Source: Asterella californica (lineage: Eukaryota > Streptophyta > Marchantiopsida > Marchantiales > Aytoniaceae). From it: 64,000 nt of DNA. The first letter of the stretch is position 1, and every line of letters starts with the position of its first letter. Shown here one piece after another: positions 45,942 to 56,442 of the stretch. Below the pieces are notes generated by a model. That model ran no database searches and was not told the origin of the DNA. It worked only from the letters and a program-made list of their open reading frames with translations. The position numbers were made by a program, and so were the translations under genes. Location of the stretch: the NCBI GenBank assembly GCA_036924285.1, contig JAYKYS010000002.1, positions 7,936,001 through 8,000,000 on the forward strand, given 5' to 3'.

Positions 45942-47268
45942 TGTCGAGTTGAGAGTTTTCCTAGGAAGGGCGGAACCTTCTGGCTGTGATATGACCTTGA
46001 AGGCTATGTCGGTCTACTCAGGGAAGCGTTGGGCTTCAAGCTGTGGTTGCTTACTATACAGAGGTAGGGTTCAGGTCATAAAGGGCATTATAGACACTCA
46101 CTCAGGTCGAATGGACCCTCCAGTATGTTCAGGAAGCGAATATCAGATCAGACTAGCAGTAATAAGGTCAGACAGCGAACTTTAACAGTCTAGAATCAGA
46201 AACATACAATGGTTCAGGCTTCAGAACTCCTCCTACATGTAAGTGAGGCCCTACTGACCATACACACGAAGTTTCAGCTTGAGATCAAATCAGAGTGTCG
46301 AGATATGGGCAGAAACGTTCTGAGCAGAGAAATTACGGCAATTTCTGGTACCCAGACAGCTATTTCGACCTAGAACAGAGAATTGGCTCGATCACTTTCG
46401 AAGATTCTTACAGGATTTGCAGTAAACAGCTTTCTGAACACTCATGTGAAGTTGGGCCTCCTGATTGTACACAGAACTCCAGATCTCGCTCTCTGAAGTT
46501 GGTGCTCTAGATTGAGAGCTTTTCGGACCCCCTCTGCTTCAGCGGTCGCCCTGAATTACTCACAATTTCAATTGACATGAAAATTTGGAGACAGTCGTAG
46601 CCCTGCTGCCAATGAACGAGACCTCGAAGGTTTGAAGCGGTTTTCTCAAATCTACTGCGATTGACACCGAAAACCCCAAAATCAACAGAAGTGCTGCAAT
46701 TCTGGCACAAATCGAACTTCAATCAGCCATAACTCCTTCTTTATTGCTCCAAATCGATCAAAAATTTCGCTGACAGTGCTTGGCACGACGAACCCTATCT
46801 CCTTGTGCTCTCAGATTTCGAAGATCTTTCTCCAAATGCTCGAACTCCTCTTAAGACCCCTACTACTAAGTTTAGCGGTACACTAAAGATAAAATTGGAC
46901 CAATGGGAGTTCATAGCTTCACTCCCCTGTCCTTTTGTGTCCCAAACCACGTGGTGACTTGATTTTGCACATAGGCTACCACGTCAAGCCCCTAAAGTGC
47001 CAGCATAGACCCTAAACTACATGCGAAGACATGTAAAACGACACGTAATTCCGAAAGATAACCTAACCTCGCTAGGAAGAATGCATGGGCGACACGTAAT
47101 TACAACCCATGAGCTTACCTCTATCAACATGGTAATCAACCTACTAAGACTCAAAAAATATAACATCCTCCAGTGTCGACTTCTCTGAGGTCCTAATTTT
47201 ACTCAGAGAGACTAACGCTTGACAGAGAGGTGAATTATTTACACTGTAAAATGATTCACATCACGACA
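45942..47268 (-). repeat. B right (5') LTR
   Basis: 1327 bp, TGTCGAG to ATCACGACA, near-identical to the left copy. On the right, the CCGT duplicate is followed by the resumed C LTR gene. Confidence 0.95.
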
Positions 47269-47272
47269 CCGT

Positions 47273-50200
47273 AGTGGTGGAAGAGGCTTCCTTGCCTCTG
47301 GAAGACGAAGTCGACACCGCGGAGCGAGTGGTGGAGATAAACTTGTCTTCCGCAGGAAGACGACTGGAGGAGTTCAGTGCCTACTTCCAGAAGAAGATCC
47401 AGCCAGCTATGGAGTTGCTGGAGAAGAGAGCGAGGGCACAGGAGAAGCCCTTGCAACCTGGATTCGGCCTGCGCACCTTGCTGCGACAGGGGGAAAACCA
47501 GAAGAAGACGGAGTCGCTGGAAGCTAGTCTCCGCACCACGGAGAAGCTTGCAGCCAAGTACAAGACGGAAGCAACCGCTTCTGCCAAGGAGCTGGTACAG
47601 CTTCGGAAGAGCAACTAGGAGTTGCAGGCGCGGGTACAGCAGCGCAATCAGGAAGTCACCCGAGTGCGGGAGAAGATCACCGCCCTCGCAGAAGAGAAGA
47701 CCATATGGAAGACGCAGCGAGAAGCCGCGGAAGCGCGAGTTGCAGTTGAGAAGACGCAGAGGGAAGCAGCAGAGGCCCGTGCACAGAAGATGTTGACACA
47801 GTCGGTGGAAGCGCTTCGGAAGAAGTTCAACTACACCACGGGTAGGAAGTTACTTACCTTAGCTAGAGGATGGGACAGCGAGTCCAAAGCGATGTTGGTG
47901 GAATGCCGGGAGAGCATGTTCAGGTACTTGGATCGACAGATCGAAGGAGTGAAGACACTTCATGGTCTTCCCTCGCTTCCGACACCTGCAACCGCATCTT
48001 CTCACGCTCCAGCACCATCGACTGGATCCGGAATGGAGAAGGAGGAGTTCGACCTCGCTGTGCACTTGGTGGTGACAGCGTTGGAAGCCAAGAAGACTCC
48101 AGAAGACGCCTCGGAAGACAGGAAGACGAGCCGTCTTCCCAGGTATTCCGCGTGGAGGAAGCGACTTCCCCGGATCCTCATGAGGTCCCCATGGTCCCTA
48201 GTCCCGCACCCGTGCCTCAGAAGACGGAAGAAGCACCGGTCGACTCCGTTTCTCAGAAGACGCTTCTGTCTTCCGAAGCAGAAGCCGAAGCCGAGGAAGA
48301 CGCAGCAGCAGCGACAGCAGAGCCAGCAAGAGACGATGAGGAGGAAGCCACCTCAATGACACCCGAGGTAACTGCAGGGCTTTCTAGCTTATCAGAAGCC
48401 GCATTATGAGCTCCGATAGGAGCAGATCATGTAGAGATTGCCTCCGTGCAATCTGAGTAGTTAGTATCTTCATTCACAAATCTAAATATAGCAGAATCGA
48501 ACATGCTATCTTAAGGGTGGCAGTTTTTCCATGTAATATTAGTTAGGACACCATGTGGCAGCATAGGTAGCGTAGGAAGGACAAGGTGGATGGCCAATTC
48601 GGGCAGGGGAACCGCTTGCATGTGAGGTGACAACCTCCTGTCAGCGTCTCTCTCTCCCTGGTGGTCGCCTCCCCTGGTTCTCACGGCAGCAACATAAGTA
48701 GGATAGCAGAGTAGGAGATAGAGTTCTGTCTGTGCTACCAGTTCGGTAGAATTCTGTAGCGACTGCACACATCGATTCTATGGTGCAGGTGGACGAGACA
48801 CATTAGAGCAGAGGGACAGGATAGGTGGTTCTTCGCACTACACCCGTTGTTGGAAACATACGAATAGTCTTGGAATATACAGGAGGGGTCTGCATACTCG
48901 TACCAGCAGTGGTTCGAAGATGTAGATAGAAGTGGTGGACAGTCTAGGAACAGGGAACGGCATCCTCGTGCAGTCCTGTTAGCTAGGCTGGTGTGTCGAG
49001 GAGTAGATGCAGGAAGTAGAGGGAGTGAGCTTCCCAATGTCATTGTGACTTCTTCTCGAGGAATAGATTGTGGATTTGAGTGCAGAAGCTTTGTCCATGA
49101 TATCTGGATGGTGGGTTCATTGAATTCGCTCCCAATTGTGCATGGGAAGTGTTTTTCTTGAGTGGCGGTGACTGTCAGCAGTTGTGGAAGTGTAGCTTGA
49201 CTCGTTCAGTAGAGCACTTGGGATCTACGTACGAACGGTCTTCTGGGTAAGGGATCCCAGAAGACAGAGCAGTCAAAGCAGCGAAGTGAAGAAGAAAGAA
49301 GCATTCTTCCCACAACAGAAGACCACATCCTCGAGTAGAAGACGGTGCAACAGTACTCACGTTTGTTGTCCTCCTCCCCAAACTATTACAAGCAGGGATG
49401 GCTTGTTAGTCAGGATCCGGACTAGAAGCCTGTCGGAATCTTAATTTATTCTTTTCATCTTGTTTTCTCTTGTTTGGATTTTCTCTTCTTCCCCATCTTC
49501 CCTCATCTTCCCCATCCTCTTTCCTTCTTCTAGTGAGCTTCCGAGACTTCTATTGAGCTTCCGTGAAGGTGAATGTCGTTGTAGTGCTGCAGGAAGACCA
49601 TTTCTGTAGGCAGAACCCTGAGAAGGCTACAGGGGGCATACACCCTGTGATTTATCTAACCCGTTGGAATGTGAGTGTGAGAATAAGGTGTAACGACCGT
49701 TACTAGTCGACTTCTGCGAAGCAGGGTAGCCTTCTGGAGGTGTGAGAAGACGAGTTGAACCCCCAGAAGATAAGAATCGCTTCGGGAAGACGGTATCGAG
49801 AAGACCGGAAGAAGCAATCTGGAAGCAGGAAGATCGTCTTCCCGAGCTTCTCTGTGAATAGTTGTGTGATATTGTAATTGGTAGTTGTTTGTTTAGTTCC
49901 AGAGCACCATTTGGTGTGTTTGGAAGACGTGTGGTTTTGTGTGGTTTTGTGAGAAGACGAGCTTTTTAGACAAAACATGTGTGTTTGTATGTTTGAACAG
50001 ATCCTAGAACTTAGAGCAGCGATTACTTACGCTGCGTCTTCCAAGTGGAATTGGCCATCCACCTTGTCCTTCTTACGCTGCGTCTTCCAAGTGGCCTGCT
50101 CCTCTGCGCAGAAGAAGAAGAAGTGCATGGGAAGTGTTCTTCTTGAGTGGCGGTGAATGTCAGCAGTTGTGGAAGTGTAGCTTGGCTCGTTCAGTAGAGC

Positions 50201-51079
50201 ACTTGGGATCTACGTACGAACGGTCTTAGGGGTAAGAGATCCCAGAAGACAGAGTAGTCAGAGCAGCGAAGTGAAGAAGAAAGAAGCCTTCTTCCCACAG
50301 CAGAAGACGACATCCTCGAGTAGAAGACGGTGCAACAGTCACGTTTGTTGTCTTCCTCCCCAAACTATTACAAGCAGGGATGGCTTGTTAGTCAGGATCC
50401 GGACTAGAAGCCTGTCGGAATCTTAATTTCCTCTTTTCATCTTGTTTTCTCTTGTTTGGATTTTCTTATCTTCTCCATCTTCTCTCATCTTCCCCATCTT
50501 CTTACCTTCTTCTAGTGAGCTTCCGAGACTTCTATTGAGCTTCCGTGAAGGTGAATGTCGTTGTAGTGCTGCAGGAAGACTATTTCCGTAGGCAGAAGCT
50601 TGGGAAGGCTACAAGGGGCATACACCCTGTGATTAATCTAACCCGTTGGAATGTGAGTGTGAGAATAAGATGTAACGACCGTTGCTAGTCGACTTTTGCG
50701 AAGCAAGACAGCCTTCTGGAGGTGTGAGAAGACGAGCTGAATCCTAGAAGACGAGAATCGCTTCGGGAAGACGATATCGAGAAGACCGGAAGAAGCAACC
50801 TGGAAGCAGGAAGATCGTATTTCCGAGCTTCTCTGTGAATAATTGTGTGATATTTTAGTTGGTAGTTGTTTGTTTAGTTCCAGAGCACCATGTGGCGTGT
50901 CTGGAAGACGTGTGGTTTTGTGTGGTTTTGTGAGAAGACATGATTTTTAGGCAAAACCCGTGTGTTTGTGTGTTTGAACAGATCCTAGAACTTAGAGCAG
51001 CGATTACTTGCGTAAATCTTCTGTGGGAACGATATCTTGTATACTAAATGGGCAAAAGGAGTAATCCTGCGTCACTACA
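47273..51079 (+). repeat. C 5' LTR, second part with 0.9 kb tandem duplication
   Basis: It resumes the LTR gene at AGTGGTGGAAGAGGC and ends CACTACA at 51079. The post-gene stretch from CATGGGAAGTGTT (about 49141) to GCAGCGATTACTT (about 50030) recurs at about 50127-51010. About 100 bases separate the copies and hold two copies of CTTACGCTGCGTCTTCCAAG (about 50030 and 50074). F and A have this stretch only once. Confidence 0.8.
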
Positions 51080-51097
51080 TATAGTGAGCACCATTTT

Positions 51098-51115
51098 TGG
51101 CGCCGCTGCCGGGGA
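51098..51115 (+). other. Primer-binding site of C (tRNA-Asp)
   Basis: TGGCGCCGCTGCCGGGGA, 18 bases after the LTR end, one mismatch from the plant tRNA-Asp site as I recall it. This is the primer commonly seen in plant Tat and Athila elements. Confidence 0.85.
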
Positions 51116-51209
51116 TTTCAACTTAGTTACTTCTGTTCTAAGCTTCATGGATCTGTGTGCCAGTAGTTAGTTTCATTTCGAACTAATTTCGATTGTAGTT
51201 GAATGTGTT

Positions 51210-51500
51210 GTGGGAATCTATCTTGCTAGAAGACAGGAACCGCAACCAGAAGTTGATAAGATACATCAGGGAAAGTTGGAAGAAGTCGCTTCTCCGCTTC
51301 CAAGAGCTTCTTGGAAGACTCGATCTTGGAAGACTGCAGTGAATACAACGAGAAGCAGGAGAAGAAGACGTTCTGAACTTGTGATCGGTTGTTCAGTCAT
51401 TTGGTCTCCCGGATCAAGTGGTAGAAGAATAGAGACATCTGTTCTCAGTACTCTGATGGATGCCTCCGACCAGAGGAAGAAGCAGAAGACGCACGGGTAA
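51210..51500 (+). CDS. Small ORF upstream of gag in C
   Basis: 96 codons; counterpart of 25436-25726 in A and overlapping the gag start in the same manner. Basic, with KTRSWKTAVN and RRRRRSELVIG. Function unknown; may be only a leader frame. Confidence 0.3.
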   Translation: MGIYLARRQEPQPEVDKIHQGKLEEVASPLPRASWKTRSWKTAVNTTRSRRRRRSELVIGCSVIWSPGSSGRRIETSVLSTLMDASDQRKKQKTHG

Positions 51501-52486
51501 AGATCCTGAGTGGGTAAACTCACCCTAGCGAACCGCTTCTAGAGAGCAGCGGATATCCCTGAGACACCAAAGGAAAGAAGAAGAGCTCAGGAAGATCCGA
51601 TCGGTAGAGTTGGAAGAGCCTTCCATCTCGAGCATAATCTTTGGCGAAGACAGAAACCAACCGGGTGATCACGTGTATAAAGTAGATTTTGGTACTGGTT
51701 ACTCGGAAGACATCTTCTCAAGTGCGGAAAAAGCTTCTCAAGGAGAAGGAAGACTGGAGGAGATTGTTCCAGACGTCTCGGAAGGTAGCAGTGATAGTAG
51801 TTCTGACTCAGAAGACGACCTTCGTGATTCAGACAGACCAGGACCTTCGAGAAGACCATCTCCACCACCTGGACTTGAGGGAGGAAGAAGTTGGCAGTCG
51901 CACCAGCCGGCAGTCGACATGGCTTCCCACACTCGGCAGAAGTACCATCCGTACGACGATGATGCTGACGCGGACGACTTCATCACGATGTTCGAGACCA
52001 TCTCTAGATCCAACAAGGAAGACGCTGATGTTGACAGACTCCGGGTATTTCCTAGTTTGATCGTAGGGAAGGGAAGGAAATGGATGAGTAAGATGTTGGA
52101 TGATGGTGTAGTAATGGCCGCTTGGGCTACTCTGAAGGCAGCTTTTCTGAAGAGGTTCAGAGGAGTGGGCTATGATCGGATGACCCTCATAGAACTTCAG
52201 AGACTCGAACGGAAGAAGAAAGAGACACTGCGGGATTACACCGAGAGGTTTGAAGATCTCCTGGATCACATCCCTCAGAACCAAGGAAGACCCGGCTATT
52301 GTGCTCAGCAAGCTGTGGACTGGTACTTGGGAGGATTGTCTCAGGATATGAAATTGTACTGCAGAAGAGGAGGAGGTGATGATTTAGCAGAAGTACAGAA
52401 GCATGCCGAGCAGTATGAAACCTCGAGCATCACTCGGAATATGACGAAAGACAGAGGGAAGACCTCGAAGAAGTCCAAGAAGTCGA
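51460..52486 (+). pseudogene. Gag N-terminal half of C, cut by D
   Basis: MPPTRGRSRRR start, TAG at 51526-51528 (Gln in A), then a long open stretch with IIFGEDRNQPGDHVYKVDF, YHPYDDDADADDFITMFE, WMSKMLDDGVVMAAWATL, FLKRFRGVGYDRM and VDWYLGGLSQDM. It breaks at about 52486 after KKSKKS, where D starts. Unlike A it has no shift at 26348. About 345 bp corresponding to A 26710-27054 are missing, so the charged stretch before the first zinc knuckle is gone. Confidence 0.8.
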
Positions 52487-54103
52487 CCAAGCTTCAATAT
52501 CCGACTGCAGCTTGTAGGTAGCCGGCTTACCTTTCTTACTCCTTTCTAACCTCTCTGTAGTAGATGGTGGAACTTCCTCCATAGTCTCTTCTCGCACCGG
52601 CGTTGTATCTAGCCGAGGTTTCTCACCTCGTAACTGCCTCTTAGGAGTACTTCTCTCCTCACTAGGACCAGCATCATCCCTCCTACGTTTCTCCTCCATG
52701 AGAGCCTCATGTTGACTCTTTGCCAAGTAGGCGTGTACAGACATTGTATCTACTGGATCACTCCATCCAGTAGCACCTCTGATTGTCGTGGCCACCTTGA
52801 GTAACTCACCCCTTGTTGCTTTTCCTTTCTCCATTGTGGTCACAGCATGACTCCATATTTCACTCGCCTTTACTTCCTCTTCAGAAGTACTATCTCTATC
52901 TTTCACTACCTCAACCCCATAGGTAGCGGCTTTTACTGATACCTCAGCATGTTGTGAAAGATAATCCTCTAAAACTTGTCTCATCCCTCCTCTTCCAAAG
53001 TTAGTTTTGAGGATCTCACCTGTCTCCTTCAAGGCAACCTTCCCCTCCTTCCAGTAGATCACCCCTTGCCGTAGGATGTCAGCAAAGTCTCCACACTCCT
53101 TCCGGTGATGTTCAGTGCTATCGCACCACATACATCTCTGCACATACCCTTGCTTTGGAGCGGTTTTGCCCTCAAGTACTCCTCCTTTCTCCTCTAGCCT
53201 TGCTAGCTTAATCTGCAAGTCTCTCATCCCTTTTACCAATTCCTCTATTGCATCTTTTTGAGGTGCAACCATAGGGACAGGAACAGCAGGAAATGAAATA
53301 GGAGGTACTTGTATCGTAGGTGCTTGTACATTAGGCATTGTTGGCTGCCTACGGGGTAGTACGATCGGCGGTGGTCTCACTTCTTGCCTTACCACCACCT
53401 TCCCTCTCCGATACTCCCGCTTCGCAAGTACACCCACTGCTTCAGAAACCTTCCTCCAATCAGCCGTGAGCCCAGTATCTTCCATCCTGTCTTCCAGAAG
53501 TAGTTCCAACTCCCTCTGTAGCTCATTGTTAGCTGCTTGCAGAAACAGCTCCACTTTGTCGTTCTCCAATGTGAGCTTCTCCATCCGAGACAACTGAAGG
53601 AACTGTCTCTCGAACTCCCTAAATAGCTCTGTAGCAACAAGCCCTTTATTGGGTTTGTTTACCCACTCCATGAATGACTTCTTAGTCACTCGATCTGCAT
53701 CTTCTAGAGAATATTCTTCTTTTAATTGAAAAGTAAACTCTTCCCATGTAGCGCCATGAGAGTGAATGATCTCCTTCACATGCTCTCGTATCTCTGGTAC
53801 GACAGCAAGCTCAAATGTGTTGACCATCTCTCTCTCCGGCACTTTACTCAACTCCATCTCCCTAGAGTAGTACTTAAGGTACTTGGAGATGTTCTTTCCA
53901 TCAAACTGATCCAACAAACCCACAACAGACTGCAAAGCTCTAGTAGCCATTGCCTCTTTTCGTTCAGCAGCTTGTTGTTGTTGCATGATCAATGCGAATG
54001 CCTCAAGCAATCGCATGTCAGATCTTTTCAGTGGGTTCACCCTCGGGACCTCTCCAGACGTAGAAGCCTCATCTATGAATTGAGATAGGCTCTCAGCGTC
54101 CAT
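52487..54103 (-). pseudogene. Gag of element D, 3'-truncated
   Basis: Starts MDAESLSQFIDEAS (54103). It is open with no stop over about 539 codons to the deletion junction after YKLQSDIEAW. Gag core: LDQFDGKNISKYLKYYSREM, FELAVVPEIREHVKEII, DADRVTKKSFMEWVN and DKVELFLQAANNELQREL. One zinc knuckle CMWCDSTEHHRKEC lies near residue 323. The C-terminal end, including the helix that closes B and H Gag, is lost. Confidence 0.8.
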
Positions 54104-54137
54104 GATTGGAAAAAACGTATCTCTCAACCCCAGACGT

Positions 54138-54155
54138 TTCACGTCGAGTTCACCA
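54138..54155 (-). other. Primer-binding site of D (tRNA-Trp)
   Basis: The minus strand reads TGGTGAACTCGACGTGAA, 2 bases from the LTR; identical to the H site. Confidence 0.75.
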
Positions 54156-54157
54156 AC

Positions 54158-56442
54158 TGTCGTAGGGCGTGAAATATGGTCTGGGAATACACGGGGTATC
54201 TGGCTGTAGAGAGATACAACTGGATCTACGACCTAACCGATGAAAACTTATGCTCTCAATATCTAATCTATCAGTGTTTTTTGTAGGTTACTAGCGAGCT
54301 GACTTGACCCAAGTGTAGCACATGTGCATCACACAAATGACTCGGAGCTCGATTCCACTCTAGATAAAGGCAAGGCTCATACACGGTACGTGTCTGCTTT
54401 AGATCCCAAGCACTCTTCATACAAGCTCTCATCCACATCCGCTTCACTACTTCTTCTCGACAAACTACCTAATTGTAGTCTCTGACCTTCTATTGTTCGC
54501 TGATACGAGTTTGCTCAGGAAGATGTCCACAGCAAGGACCGTCTACTACACAAGCTTCCCAACGATACAAGACATATCGGCAGCAAAACAGCTAGAAACT
54601 CGGGGCGTGATACCGAGGATAACGGTACCTCAGCTTCAGCAAGACGTGGCACCTCCACTGAGCGTGATCGCCGGACCAATCTCACAATACAGCCTCCTTG
54701 TCATCCACACGACACCTCCAAGAAGCACACCTCCCATCTTCAAGTCGTTTTTGTTCAACTCCAACCAAGAGATTTCAGCAAAATCTCTCTACGTCTTTCT
54801 CGCCTCGCTGCAAACTGAACTTTGACACTCTTGTGCCTTCACCTCGATTATCCAATCAGGCCCAAATTCCACAGGACATCCCCTCTGACCCTTCTCTACT
54901 ACTGTATGAAATTTCAGTCTCAGATCTAACCCCCAACTGTTCGCGATGAATCAAGCCACCTGCCTGTGCTAACTTCTGAGCTTTACAGATCTCGATGGCC
55001 AAAATCCTAGATCTCCACACATTCTCTTACCCAATTGAACTGAAATTTCACATGTGACTAGCTGATAGGGCACACTCTCATCCTGGAAAGTTTCACTCAG
55101 AGATCCAATCCCATGTGCACGGAGCAACTCAAGCTTTGAATCCAAAGAAAGCGGGTTTTCTCATACCTCTCAACTGTAACAGCCAACTTCAATTGATCAT
55201 TTCAGGAGCAAATCCAACCCAAATGTAGGATTGTTTTACATCAATACAACCAGCACGGAGTGAACTACTCGATCCCCTTGACAGCTCCTAAAGATCACCT
55301 CTCAAACTCCCGGATCACTCCAAAACGTGGCTCGGGGTACCGATTTGACCCCCCTGACTTTCAACGTCCATCCCTCTCTCCTCAGAATTCCAAATCGCCT
55401 GATCTTTTTCTCCAGAGTGTAGCCCGTCTCGAGAGCTTTCCAACAAGACCACTCACTCCTCAAATGACCCCCGGGAAGACCTCCAAAACCCTAAAGCTGT
55501 CTGCAGATCTAGAATGGCGTTGATTGGTCGAAAATAGACCAATAAGAAACAGATCTGGAAACCTCTTTTGTCCTTTACTTGGTACCCTAGAACAACTATG
55601 ACCTAGCTACCCTCTCATGCCTTCAAGGCATTGGTCCCAACCTTAGTTAATTACCCTCGTCAAACTATAGAGATCTTACTTAACACTTAAGATTCAGTAC
55701 AAGGTCAAGATGACGACCTGGAACCGATTTACAATGAAAGGTACTACAAAAGGAAATGGAGAAGCCATCACTTGATTACAATACTCCTCCCCAAAGTTCC
55801 TTGCGATCCACGCACGATGATTGATCTTCCGCCGACAGTGACACCGAACATCCACCCAGACGTTGAAAGGGATGTTGGCTGGATAATTCAAGTCCATTGG
55901 CCCTCCTCAAAGTAAGATGTACACTGTCAAGTCCCAGTCCTCTCCATACGTGACGATTGGTAAGATCACCGGAGTAGGCGAGTCCATCATCCTCCCCATG
56001 AACTCTTCTCCAAAGTAGGCGACGAACCACTGTCGAAAGTGATCGCGGTGAATCAAGTGAAGCTTGATATGAAACGGGTTCGGAAATGGCAGATTTGGAA
56101 CTCGATTCAGTCCTCCATCCATGAATACAACTCCTGCCGCTCCTTCTTATCACGTAAGACACTAAGACACACTCATGAAAACTATCCCTTCCAGAAGAAT
56201 ACCTCACAAACCTCCAACCCACTATCTTATACCTATGTTTGACAACAAGAGCCATTCACGCGAACGTTCACGGATCATTGAGTCGGCACATCTTGTTATC
56301 GTGCAATCTCACATCCAGATCTTTGTGAACGTGACACCTAATACCCTCTCATGCGAACTACACAAAAGGTTCACCTAACACAAAGAAAACACAACACCCG
56401 TTCTACACTGAATTCACATGTGGGACGTCTCACAACACGACA
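54158..56442 (-). repeat. D 5' LTR (2285 bp)
   Basis: Starts TGTCGT and ends ACGACA, a short inverted repeat. It is non-coding as far as I can tell; frames at 54493-54825 and 55260-55523 have no support. Only the first 60 or so bases resemble the H LTR. Confidence 0.8.

Larger units (their letters stand above)
38297..47268 (-). mobile_element. Element B: recent Ty3/gypsy insertion with intact gag
   Basis: A complete minus-strand element of 8972 bp. Right (5') LTR 45942-47268, PBS 45922-45939, gag 45872-43965, protease 43934-43323, RT-RNase H-integrase 42754-39671, PPT 39625-39636, left (3') LTR 38297-39624. The LTRs are about 1327 bp and I see two differences between them (an extra T near 38366 and A/G near 38487), so the insertion is recent. 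Integrase ends in a GPY/F module without a chromodomain. Confidence 0.9.
37185..48460 (+). pseudogene. LTR-borne coiled-coil gene, C copy (fullest), split by B
   Basis: ATG at 37185; codons run to 38296 and resume at 47273 after B and its CCGT duplicate. This is the best copy for the N-terminal domain: LKELGLDFFLWDWNLADQG, GRPSSWTEDWWRKTFH, KIESYREPKKRLLAKLFLHLF, GDHDVEFLESV, LAYLGTPAGGHLTPFLCYLY and VAMGDLREDQLAVYG. An acidic linker, a basic patch, a coiled coil (about 47300-47900) and KKFNYTTGRKLLTLARGWD follow. Lesions are TGA at 37680-37682 (Trp in F), TAG at 47617-47619 (Gln in others), a shift near 48130 and TGA at 48407-48409. The ancestral stop is at 48458-48460. Counting only the gene, it is about 770 codons. 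Confidence 0.75.
52487..56442 (-). mobile_element. Element D: 5' end of a minus-strand element (LTR plus gag)
   Basis: Right (5') LTR 54158-56442 (TGTCGTAG to ACAACACGACA), tRNA-Trp PBS 54138-54155 and gag 54103-52487. Its pol and 3' LTR are missing. The left end joins C gag at AGTCGA with no LTR, while the right flank is CCGGGCAC of C. A deletion removed the D 3' part and about 345 bp of C gag together. H is its closest relative here by PBS, gag and LTR start. Confidence 0.8.

Noticed and set aside
54493..56378. Frames of 60-160 codons on both strands in the D LTR
   Set aside because: They overlap on both strands, lack recognisable motifs and have no counterpart elsewhere in the window.
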